A DNA stretch of 8,284 nucleotides from the NCBI GenBank assembly GCA_037189785.1, contig JBBCIP010000243.1:1-8284 (forward strand), in the 5' to 3' direction. The position numbers were made by a program, and so were the translations under genes. Below the pieces are notes generated by a model that searched no databases, was not told the origin of the DNA, and worked only from the letters and a program-made list of their open reading frames with translations. Position 1 is the first letter of the stretch; the number at the start of each line of letters is the position of its first letter. The stretch comes from Govanella sp037189785. Its GTDB lineage: Bacteria; Pseudomonadota; Alphaproteobacteria; Sphingomonadales; Govanellaceae. Shown here piece after piece: positions 1 to 5,927 of this stretch.

Positions 1-1
1 T

Positions 2-244
2 AGCGGTGTTTTATTTAATGCGCCCTCTGACACGAGAGAAGAGTTGTCTGATTTGAGTCCTCGAGAGGTCGAGGTTTTCATGCTACTGCGTGATGGCCTT
101 ACCAGTAAGGAAATTGCTAGACAACTTAATATATCGGTCAATACGGCCATGAGTTATCGTAAAAACATATATCGTAAGCTCGGTATTTCTTCGCGGGCGG
201 CCATTGTTGCCGTGGCACGCAGCCTAGACGGCATGGCTCTTTAG
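2..244 (+). CDS. LuxR/NarL-family transcriptional regulator, C-terminal DNA-binding domain (5' truncated by window edge)
   Basis: Only the last 80 codons are visible. The reading frame is open from position 2, so the gene begins upstream of the window and the TTG at 44 need not be a start. The visible part is a complete LuxR-type helix-turn-helix: LSPREVEVF opens the domain, LTSKEIARQLNIS is the scaffold helix plus turn, VNTAMSYRKNIYRKLGISSR is the recognition helix and the following helix, and a short tail ends at TAG (242-244). This is the usual extreme C-terminal position of the domain in NarL/FixJ response regulators and other LuxR-family activators. The N-terminal domain, which would tell a phosphorelay regulator from a ligand-binding one, is outside the window. 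It lies 140 bp upstream of and co-directional with the TonB receptor, so local control of that unit is possible but unproven. Confidence 0.9.
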   Translation, partial: SGVLFNAPSDTREELSDLSPREVEVFMLLRDGLTSKEIARQLNISVNTAMSYRKNIYRKLGISSRAAIVAVARSLDGMAL

Positions 245-279
245 CTACCCCCACCATTTTAGTGGCTCCCCTATTGTTA

Positions 280-307
280 TTGAACCAAGCATAGTGTGGG
301 CTGTGAT
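280..307 (+). promoter_or_regulatory. Possible sigma70-like promoter for the receptor-oxygenase unit
   Basis: TTGAAC at 280-285 resembles a -35 box and TGTGAT at 302-307 a weak -10 box, with a 16-bp spacer, in the only sizeable gap (245-384) ahead of the receptor gene. The match is partial (4 of 6 at each box), so this is a weak call. The same gap also has gaacag twice (326-331 and 338-343, 12 bp apart) and an imperfect dyad, ATGTAACC at 348-355 against GGTACAT at 361-367, just upstream of the ribosome binding site. No clear terminator for the LuxR gene is seen here. Confidence 0.25.
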
Positions 308-372
308 GCTGTTGTGTAAACGGTAGAACAGACAAATGAACAGTCGCATGTAACCTAAATGGTACATATCCC

Positions 373-378
373 GGGAGG
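373..378 (+). promoter_or_regulatory. Ribosome binding site GGGAGG that decides the receptor start
   Basis: GGGAGG directly abuts an ATG at 379 but lies 6 bases before the ATG at 385. Normal Shine-Dalgarno spacing therefore points to 385 as the real start, shortening the longest ORF by two residues (Met-Ala). Confidence 0.75.
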
Positions 379-384
379 ATGGCT

Positions 385-2556
385 ATGAATATTATCGCTT
401 CTAAGAATATACTTAATTGTCTTATTTCCCCATGTGAAATGATGCGTTTCGGTTTGCTGTCTACTTGTGCCGTGATCGCACTTCAAGTACCGACAATGGC
501 GCTTGCTCAACAAGGTGCTTCCATGGCCTTGGAAGAAATTGTTGTGAGTGCTCGGAAACGAGATGAAACTTTGCAAGATATCCCGGATTCTGTCAGCGTA
601 TTTACTGGTGACTTATTAGAAAAGATTGGCGCGACCGATCTAAGTGGCCTCAATCAATCTATGCCAAATTTCAACTTACGTCAAACGCAGCAGCCAGGAA
701 CGGCCTTTATCGCGTTGCGTGGAGTGGCGATGCAGCGGTTTCAAGAGCCATCTGTTGCTGTCGTTGTGGATGGTGTGCAATTGGTATCACAATACCAATT
801 GCTACAAAGTCTTTATGATATTCAACAGATTGAAGTTTTGCGTGGGCCGCAAGGATCTTTGTATGGTCGGAATGCGATCGGTGGCGCTATTAACATTTCC
901 ACCCAACAGCCCGACAATGATTTTAAAGGACAAGTTCGTTTTGGCTATGCAGAAGGCGAGACCTATAATATCGAAGGTAAGGTTTCAGGGCCTGTTGTCG
1001 AAGATAAGGTTTTTTTCTCCGCCCTTGGTGTTTATAAAGACACAAAAGGATTGATTGATAATATTATCCTGGGTGACAAGGCAGACTTTGAAGAACTGGC
1101 ATTTTTCCGTGGCCATTTACGGTTTGTGTTATCCCCAGATGCCGAGTTATCTATTCGTGCGTCTCATGAATATCGCCAAGGTGGCGTCGGTTATTTCGTC
1201 AATTTCCCAGGGGCTGATGTGAATGATACCACACAACAAGTACGGACAGGAACGCGTGGTATTGGAACCAGAAAGTTAACCGACCTCTCGGCTCATTTAA
1301 AATGGGATTTAGGGTTTGCTGAGCTTTCTGCGACGACTTCTTATTCAAAGGTAAATGATGATTTTGCTCAAGACTTGGATTACGAACCATTAAATCTTCT
1401 AGATGCAGATCAATTTGTTGATGTAAAGGGGATTTCACAAGAAGTACGATTGACGTCTTCTTCTGATCAGCGGTTCAGATGGTTAATCGGTGGGTATTAC
1501 GCCGATATAGATCAAGATATATCAACCTTAGTGTTTTTTAGTGATTGTTTCTTGGCGGGTGATTTTGCAAATTGTATTGTTGGTCCAGTCGATCGAGAAA
1601 CGGGTGTTACTTCACCATTCGGGATAAATGAAAATAATAATAAGGTTTTTGCGTTCTTTGGCCAGGTAAACTACGACATAACCGATAATCTCGAGCTAAC
1701 GTTAGGATTAAGATATGACCATGATCGGCGGTCGCAGTTTAGCGTAACAGAGAATGTGTTGCGTAAAAAATCATTTGATTCAACACAACCTAAATTTTCT
1801 CTGGCTTATCGCTGGTCTGAGGAAATGATGACTTATGCAACCATTTCAAAAGGTTTTCGCAGTGGAGCTTTCAACGCAACCGATTATGTAACCCGCATGT
1901 ATGGTGGAGAAACGCTTTGGAATTATGAGGTTGGTGCCAAAACGGATCTATTTGATCGATCTATAAGAGTGAATGTGGCAGCGTTCTATATGGATTATAG
2001 CGATCGCCAAGAATATGTATTGATGCCCGGTACTGGTGCACAAACATTGTTCAACATCCCAAAATCCAGAATATATGGTTTCGAAGCTGAAGCTACGGCG
2101 CGTATTGGATACGGATTGGATATCAATCTTGGGCTTGGTATTTTGGATGCTGAAGTACGGCGCAGTAATCAGAACATCATTGATAGTTTTGGAACGGATT
2201 TTGTGGGGAATAAGTTGCCAAATGTCCCTTCATTGTCTGTCAATGCCGGAGCCCAATATACAACGGACATCACTGAAGATCTAACATTTGTCGGACGTCT
2301 TGATTGGTCGATGATAAGTGGTGTGCGGTGGTCGCTTGGCAATGTCGGCGACAAACAGAACGCAGTTCATCTTGTCAATCTTCGAGCCAGCCTCGAATAT
2401 CAGAACTTCCAGTTCACGGCTTATGCTGAAAATCTTTTTGATAAAAAGTATTTTACGGAAGTGGCTATGCCGGGATTTGGCGCTATTAATCCGACAGGAG
2501 CTGGTTTTTACGGCAAGCCACGGCAAATCGGCGGCATGGTTTCGTATCGTTTCTAA
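385..2556 (+). CDS. TonB-dependent outer-membrane receptor
   Basis: Predicted 723-residue outer-membrane transporter that would bring a ligand into the periplasm using TonB/ExbB/ExbD energy. A signal peptide ends around residue 41 (hydrophobic LLSTCAVIAL, then MALA before QQG). The TonB box follows as LEEIVVSARKR near residues 49-59. The plug domain carries the diagnostic VLRGPQGSLYGRNAIGGAIN from residue 151. The rest alternates like a 22-strand barrel and ends in SYRF, the terminal Phe expected for BAM-assembled barrels. Two cysteines at 388 and 397 fall in a probable extracellular loop and could form a disulfide. No FecA-type signalling extension is seen. The EEIVVSARKR / LQDIPDSVSVF style is typical of the large receptor families of sphingomonads and marine gammaproteobacteria, many of which take up non-siderophore substrates. 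The Rieske gene 35 bp downstream suggests an organic substrate rather than iron, but the ligand cannot be read from the sequence. Confidence 0.95.
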   Translation: MNIIASKNILNCLISPCEMMRFGLLSTCAVIALQVPTMALAQQGASMALEEIVVSARKRDETLQDIPDSVSVFTGDLLEKIGATDLSGLNQSMPNFNLRQTQQPGTAFIALRGVAMQRFQEPSVAVVVDGVQLVSQYQLLQSLYDIQQIEVLRGPQGSLYGRNAIGGAINISTQQPDNDFKGQVRFGYAEGETYNIEGKVSGPVVEDKVFFSALGVYKDTKGLIDNIILGDKADFEELAFFRGHLRFVLSPDAELSIRASHEYRQGGVGYFVNFPGADVNDTTQQVRTGTRGIGTRKLTDLSAHLKWDLGFAELSATTSYSKVNDDFAQDLDYEPLNLLDADQFVDVKGISQEVRLTSSSDQRFRWLIGGYYADIDQDISTLVFFSDCFLAGDFANCIVGPVDRETGVTSPFGINENNNKVFAFFGQVNYDITDNLELTLGLRYDHDRRSQFSVTENVLRKKSFDSTQPKFSLAYRWSEEMMTYATISKGFRSGAFNATDYVTRMYGGETLWNYEVGAKTDLFDRSIRVNVAAFYMDYSDRQEYVLMPGTGAQTLFNIPKSRIYGFEAEATARIGYGLDINLGLGILDAEVRRSNQNIIDSFGTDFVGNKLPNVPSLSVNAGAQYTTDITEDLTFVGRLDWSMISGVRWSLGNVGDKQNAVHLVNLRASLEYQNFQFTAYAENLFDKKYFTEVAMPGFGAINPTGAGFYGKPRQIGGMVSYRF
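777..802 (+). repeat. Perfect 11-4-11 inverted repeat inside the receptor gene
   Basis: GCAATTGGTAT (777-787) and its exact reverse complement ATACCAATTGC (792-802) flank the spacer CACA (788-791). It lies in the plug-coding part of the receptor and encodes VQLVSQYQLL. It could fold as an 11-bp mRNA hairpin with a tetraloop, or act as a DNA operator. It has no T-run, so it is not an intrinsic terminator. Confidence 0.85.
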
Positions 2557-2579
2557 CGCCATTTTTGTTGTTTATAATT

Positions 2580-2584
2580 GGGAG
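2580..2584 (+). promoter_or_regulatory. Ribosome binding site GGGAG for the Rieske oxygenase
   Basis: GGGAG sits 7 bases before the ATG at 2592. It rules out the longer ORF start at TTG 2565, which has no upstream Shine-Dalgarno and would place this site inside the gene. Confidence 0.75.
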
Positions 2585-2591
2585 ATCAAAC

Positions 2592-3623
2592 ATGACAGGC
2601 AGTGCGGCCAAGAAGTCTTCGGAGAAGGTGGGCATTCTGAAGCGTCATGAAGTACCTATTCCTGCTGAGGGCGAGAATGGGAATTACACACAAGCTTGGT
2701 ATGCTGTGGCGATATCAGATGATGTAAAGCCAGGTCAAGTTATTGGCAGTGAATTCCTTGGTGGACGGATTGCGATTTATCGCACCGAGTCTGGTGAGCC
2801 TAGGGTCGTGAGTGCGTACTGTCCGCATATGGGAGCAAGGCTCGATCGTGGACAAGTTGTCGGTGATACGGTGCAATGTCCATTCCATAAATTCGAATTT
2901 GATGGTAATGGGCAATGTATTCGTACGGGTATTAATACGCCTCCGCCTCCGACTGCAAGGCTATTTACATTCCCTGTCATTGAACGTTATGGCATGATCT
3001 GGGCATTTAATGGTGAACAACCACATTGGGATTTGCCAAATTTGGCATTTCCAGATGAAGATCTGCATTTCCATATCAAGCTTTATGCCGAAGTGCCAGC
3101 CGATCCGCATGTGATTTGCTGCAATACACCAGATTATCATCATTATCGTACGGTACACGGTTTGGAATGGTCACATCCTGATCCTGATCCGGTTAAAGAC
3201 TTCCGCTGGACTGATCATAGTTTCCAATTTGATTTGGATGGATATCACTGGAACAAAAGACCAATGAAGTTCACCTTTGGTATCTACTCGACATCATTAT
3301 ATTTCCAACAAGGAACCTTGGGGGATAAGTGGTACGGCTTCATCGCACCGTTCACAGTTATACGCCCAAATACAACGTTGACTTATTTTATTATTGCAAC
3401 GCATAAAGGCGATAAATCACCAGAAGCTATCGCGGCCGCCGAAGTATGGGCAAAAGAAGTCATGGATCTTGAGTTTGAATTTGTTAATCAGGATCTTCCA
3501 ATATTGGATGGGATTCATTTTCGGCAAGGAACATTGACAGCCCGTGATCGACCTTTGGTCATGTATTTAGATATGGTAAGGCGGCAACCACGTGGAAATC
3601 CTGCGCGCGACTTCATTAATTGA
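2592..3623 (+). CDS. Rieske [2Fe-2S] non-heme iron oxygenase, alpha (catalytic) subunit
   Basis: A 343-residue protein with the two-domain layout of aromatic ring-hydroxylating / O-demethylating oxygenases, close in length to the VanA type. The N-terminal Rieske domain has C77-x-H79 and C96-x2-H99 (CPHMGA and CPFHKF), the four cluster ligands 16 residues apart. The catalytic domain has N178-x2-D181-x2-H184-x4-H189, supplying the bridging Asp and the two iron-binding His; D301 in VNQDLPILD is the likely carboxylate ligand. The residue usually written as Glu in the ENxxDxxHxxxxH signature is Cys177 here. Such enzymes use O2 and electrons from a reductase, sometimes with a ferredoxin, to hydroxylate or dealkylate aromatics, steroids, terpenoids or N-methyl compounds. 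No reductase or beta subunit lies nearby, so electrons must come from elsewhere, as in KshA-like homomeric enzymes. The 35-bp gap after the receptor with no terminator supports an operon. The substrate is unknown. Confidence 0.93.
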   Translation: MTGSAAKKSSEKVGILKRHEVPIPAEGENGNYTQAWYAVAISDDVKPGQVIGSEFLGGRIAIYRTESGEPRVVSAYCPHMGARLDRGQVVGDTVQCPFHKFEFDGNGQCIRTGINTPPPPTARLFTFPVIERYGMIWAFNGEQPHWDLPNLAFPDEDLHFHIKLYAEVPADPHVICCNTPDYHHYRTVHGLEWSHPDPDPVKDFRWTDHSFQFDLDGYHWNKRPMKFTFGIYSTSLYFQQGTLGDKWYGFIAPFTVIRPNTTLTYFIIATHKGDKSPEAIAAAEVWAKEVMDLEFEFVNQDLPILDGIHFRQGTLTARDRPLVMYLDMVRRQPRGNPARDFIN

Positions 3624-3693
3624 TAGGGAGTGCGAAGAATAAATAATTTCTACAGAACCGATTACGGACTTTCTATTTAACTTGAAATAAAAG

Positions 3694-3707
3694 TTGTCAT
3701 CAGACAA
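3694..3707 (+). repeat. Short inverted repeat just upstream of the DJ-1-family gene
   Basis: TTGTC (3694-3698) and GACAA (3703-3707) flank ATCA. The gap it lies in (3624-3724) has no convincing terminator or promoter, so the downstream gene is either co-transcribed with the oxygenase or has its own weak promoter here. The arms are short, so chance is possible. Confidence 0.4.
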
Positions 3708-3724
3708 TGTATAAAGGGCTTGCA

Positions 3725-4408
3725 ATGAGTAAGAGTAAAGAAATTTTGTTTATCGTGACGTCCCATCATAGTCTTGATGGGAAAAATAATGCGACGGGTA
3801 CCTGGTTAGAAGAAATGGCCACACCTTATTATAGTTTGAGTGATCTAGGGCATAATGTTCATATTTCTTCACCTCATGGTGGCAATGCACCTTTAGATCC
3901 AGGATCTTTGCAAGATCCTTGGCTAACGGATATGGGTAAAAGATTTTTAAATGATGCTATTGCGCATGAAAAAATTCAAAATTCGGTGCCGTTAAGTCAA
4001 GCGATAGATAAAGATTTTGATGTGATCTATATGGTAGGAGGTGCTGGAACCGTATGGGATTTTCCTAAAAACCAAAAAATCTCAGAAATTTTGGGGCGTA
4101 TTCAATCCAATGGTGGTGTGGTTGCAGCTATTTGTCACGGTGTATCGGGCCTTTTGAACGTTGTTGACGAAAAAGTATTTGCTCAGGGTAAAAGAATAAC
4201 AAGCATTAGTGATGCTGAAGATGAAATGATCGGTTTGGATAAAGTCGTGCCATTTATGCCTGAAAATGCACTGCGTGAAGCCGGTGCGACTGTGAACGTG
4301 GGAGAGCCTTTTGAGGCGCATGTGGTTGTCGACGGGAGATTGGTAACAGGTCAGAATCCTGCATCTGCAACTAGCGTTGCTGAAGAAATCATAAAATTAT
4401 TATTATAA
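3725..4408 (+). CDS. DJ-1/PfpI superfamily protein (Hsp31-like, class I glutamine-amidotransferase fold)
   Basis: A 227-residue protein with an intact catalytic triad pattern: E30 in TGTWLEEMATPYY, the nucleophile-elbow C137 in AAICHG, and H138 next to it. This matches the E30/C138/H139 arrangement of yeast Hsp31. LDPGS and DPW near residues 57-66 and VWDFPKN near 110-116 are also family features. Members act as glutathione-independent glyoxalase III (methylglyoxal to lactate), as chaperones, or remain unassigned. Where many relatives have GGHG, this protein has GGAG (A107 in VGGAGTVWD). No signal peptide is seen, so it is probably cytoplasmic. The start at 3725 is preferred over the in-frame ATG at 3707 because AAAGGG (3713-3718) lies 6 bases before it. 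It follows the oxygenase by 101 bp on the same strand and precedes a strong terminator. A role in removing reactive aldehydes made by the oxygenase pathway is conceivable but not shown. Confidence 0.9.
   Translation: MSKSKEILFIVTSHHSLDGKNNATGTWLEEMATPYYSLSDLGHNVHISSPHGGNAPLDPGSLQDPWLTDMGKRFLNDAIAHEKIQNSVPLSQAIDKDFDVIYMVGGAGTVWDFPKNQKISEILGRIQSNGGVVAAICHGVSGLLNVVDEKVFAQGKRITSISDAEDEMIGLDKVVPFMPENALREAGATVNVGEPFEAHVVVDGRLVTGQNPASATSVAEEIIKLLL
3901..3919 (+). repeat. Perfect 8-3-8 inverted repeat inside the DJ-1-family gene
   Basis: AGGATCTT (3901-3908), spacer TGC, AAGATCCT (3912-3919). It encodes part of the conserved PGSLQDPW segment, so codon constraint plus chance may explain it. Confidence 0.7.
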
Positions 4409-4477
4409 CAATATAACTGATATTGACCCATATTCTTTTATTTTAGTTCGATATCTGAAATAATGGTTGCGTCTAAT

Positions 4478-4506
4478 GGGTTGACCATCATTGGTCAGCC
4501 CTTTTT
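4478..4506 (+). terminator. Rho-independent terminator of the receptor-oxygenase-DJ-1 unit
   Basis: GGGTTGACCA (4478-4487) pairs with TGGTCAGCCC (4492-4501) across the loop TCAT, a 10-bp stem with one G-U wobble, followed at once by TTTTT (4502-4506). It lies 70 bp beyond the DJ-1-family stop codon and reads on the + strand. On the opposite strand the stem is not followed by a T-run, so it is not an obvious bidirectional terminator. Confidence 0.9.
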
Positions 4507-4846
4507 AGTGTTACCTATTACTTTTTTAGTTTTCTAGCCATGTTCCAAATTCTGATATATGAAAACTTCATCGATCTGGATACTTTATTGTTTGAGATAT
4601 GATTGTCGCCTATGCGATTTTAGAAAGACATATACTCGTTCCGAGTTATAATCTCTGCCGATAAAAATAAGGTAGTTTTGTGTCTTTATAATATAAATGC
4701 ATTTATAGTCTTTAATTCTTAAATTGAATCACATCTAAACTACAATATGCTCCTACCACTTTGTTAGGAATTCAATAGGCCTATGGTGCCGGAATGAGAT
4801 TTAGATGTCTGTGAGAATATTTTTAGAAATTATGCTGATATAGTTT
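4507..4846. other. AT-rich intergenic stretch between two convergent units, no credible gene
   Basis: This 340-bp gap separates the + strand terminator from the 3' end of the - strand hydratase operon. Only tiny ORFs of about 20 codons without ribosome binding sites occur (for example from 4538 and 4610). It holds a small hairpin at 4631-4650 (TATACTCG, loop TTC, CGAGTTATA with one bulge) and the long-spaced repeat at 4731-4808. Neither is followed by a clear T-run in the - direction, so the end of the - strand operon is not resolved. Confidence 0.7.
4731..4808. repeat. Perfect 9-bp inverted repeat enclosing a 60-nt structured-looking segment
   Basis: ACATCTAAA (4731-4739) and TTTAGATGT (4800-4808) are exact reverse complements. 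Between them lie a 5-bp hairpin candidate (TCCTA at 4751-4755, TAGGA at 4765-4769) and the 10-bp palindrome ATAGGCCTAT (4775-4784). The whole could fold as a closing stem with internal helices, either as the 3' untranslated region of the - strand operon or as a small RNA. It could also be the ends of a short degenerate element. No function is assigned. Confidence 0.5.
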
Positions 4847-5365
4847 TTAATATCCTACTTCTTTGTATGGTCCAAAGTTCTTACGATAAATTAGGAATTT
4901 ACGCTCAAAACTGCTCACTTCTTCTTTGTTTTGATTATAAGCACGTGTTTGAATATGCATGATTCCTTGATCCTGCCGAGAAGCAGAATCGCGTTTTCCT
5001 AATATTTCAGATTCGAAATAGATAGTATCACCAACATATACGGGTTTGAGAGTGATATTCATCATCCCTAGGTTCGCGACAACCTTCCCAAAAGTTTTCG
5101 TTGTCATAGCTAAGCATGCCAAAATATACGTTTCCATAACTTGGGGGCGATGACCAAAAGCTGAATGTGCGTAATGCTGATCGGAAAATTGAGGCCTTAA
5201 ATCTAAAGAATGTAAGGCATGTCTGATGCATTCTTCCGCTGTGAACGTTCGGCCTGGCCGATGTTCAAAGATTTGTCCAATCTCAAAATCCTCAAAGTCG
5301 ATACCGTAACATTCAACATAAGTATCTGCGTCTTGTTCTCGAAGAAAATGAAATGAGTTTTTCAT
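4847..5365 (-). CDS. MaoC-like hotdog-fold protein, probably non-catalytic partner subunit
   Basis: A 172-residue single-hotdog protein of the MaoC / (R)-specific enoyl-CoA hydratase family. Family features include IDFEDFEIGQIFEHRPGRTFT (residues 22-42), VANLGMMNITLKPVYVGDTIYFESEI (96-121) and GIMHIQTRAYNQ (134-145). It is clearly related to the protein encoded just upstream (shared EDF..QIF.HRPG.T.T and K.PV..GDT.Y.ES), so the pair arose by duplication. At the active-site position where the family has D/N-x4-H, this copy has D55 but F60 in place of the catalytic His. I infer a structural or substrate-binding subunit of a heteromeric hydratase. The start at 5365 is chosen because it leaves 16 bp after the upstream gene and has AGGT about 10 bases before it; an in-frame ATG at 5437 would overlap the upstream gene by 56 bp and has no clear ribosome binding site. 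It is the last gene of the visible operon. Confidence 0.85.
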   Translation of the reverse strand: MKNSFHFLREQDADTYVECYGIDFEDFEIGQIFEHRPGRTFTAEECIRHALHSLDLRPQFSDQHYAHSAFGHRPQVMETYILACLAMTTKTFGKVVANLGMMNITLKPVYVGDTIYFESEILGKRDSASRQDQGIMHIQTRAYNQNKEEVSSFERKFLIYRKNFGPYKEVGY

Positions 5366-5381
5366 TGTGATTGGACCTATA

Positions 5382-5909
5382 TCAATAATTATAGTTTGCG
5401 AATGGTAAATAGTCGCGCTTGTATATAAGGCAGTCATAATCCATATGACATATCTCGTCGTTTCTTTGGTTCCGTCCTATGGTGCGGATTGTGACAAGGC
5501 CGCATTCTGGATCATTGCTTTGTTCAGATAGCGCAGTTACTGTAGATTCGCTGTATAGCGTATCGCCGGCAAAAACCGGAGTTTTCATAATAATTTCAGC
5601 CCAACGTACAATAGCTTTTTTCTTATTGAATGTTTTCCATGTCATGCCGATTAGACGTTGAACAATAAGTGTCGTTACAATAAGCGGCTGTGAAAACTCT
5701 GTTTGAGAGGCATATTGTGTATCATAATGAAGCATAGCCTGATTCAATGTATCTAAGCACTCGTTAATATTATCCTGTTGAGTCAATGTATAGCCCGGAC
5801 GGTGTTTAAAAATCTGATCAACTTTAAAATCTTCATAATCAAGACCAAAGCGTTCCCGAAATCTATTTTCGGCTATCTCAACATAAGCAGGAAATACTAT
5901 CCGTGTCAT
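5382..5909 (-). CDS. MaoC-like enoyl-CoA hydratase, catalytic-type subunit
   Basis: A 175-residue hotdog-fold protein. GLDYEDFKVDQIFKHRPGYT (residues 22-41) opens the MaoC domain. LNQAMLHYDTQYA (55-67) contains N56-x4-H61, the position of the D/N-x4-H catalytic pair of (R)-hydratases. TPVFAGDTLYSEST (110-123) and GLVTIRTIGRNQ (137-148) are typical of MaoC proteins found next to CitE-like lyases. The expected reaction is reversible addition of water to a trans-2-enoyl-CoA or a C5-dicarboxyl enoyl-CoA such as itaconyl- or mesaconyl-CoA. A good ribosome binding site (AAGG, complement of 5917-5920) lies 7 bases before the ATG. It follows the CoA-transferase gene by 18 bp and precedes its degenerate paralogue by 16 bp. 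The combined length of the two (347 residues) is like that of fused double-hotdog mesaconyl-CoA hydratases. The substrate is inferred from context only. Confidence 0.87.
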   Translation of the reverse strand: MTRIVFPAYVEIAENRFRERFGLDYEDFKVDQIFKHRPGYTLTQQDNINECLDTLNQAMLHYDTQYASQTEFSQPLIVTTLIVQRLIGMTWKTFNKKKAIVRWAEIIMKTPVFAGDTLYSESTVTALSEQSNDPECGLVTIRTIGRNQRNDEICHMDYDCLIYKRDYLPFANYNY

Positions 5910-5927
5910 TTTTGCACCTTAACGGTT

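Noticed and set aside
379..384. ATG at 379 as the start of the TonB receptor
   Set aside because: It directly abuts GGGAGG, which leaves no spacing for initiation. The ATG at 385 has a normal 6-base spacing.
644..1054. 136-codon + strand ORF inside the TonB receptor gene, and similar ORFs in other frames of the real genes
   Set aside because: They lie wholly inside strongly supported coding sequences in another frame and have no domain-like composition.
2565..2591. TTG at 2565 as the start of the Rieske oxygenase
   Set aside because: No Shine-Dalgarno precedes it, and the GGGAG site at 2580-2584 clearly serves the ATG at 2592.
3169..3199. Short tandem TCCTGA-like repeat in the oxygenase gene
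   Set aside because: It simply encodes HPDPDPDP in a loop next to the active-site motif and is too short to be a meaningful repeat array.
4631..4650. Hairpin TATACTCG-TTC-CGAGTTATA as terminator of the - strand operon
   Set aside because: The stem is AT-rich with a bulge, and no T-run follows it in either direction.
4538..4675. Two overlapping ORFs of about 20 codons (from 4538 and 4610) in the gap after the terminator
   Set aside because: No Shine-Dalgarno, no recognisable sequence, and lengths expected by chance in AT-rich DNA.
5366..5437. Longer N-terminus for the second MaoC-like protein (ATG at 5437)
   Set aside because: It would overlap the upstream gene by 56 bp and add 24 residues unlike the family, without a clear ribosome binding site. 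The ATG at 5365 fits the paralogue better.
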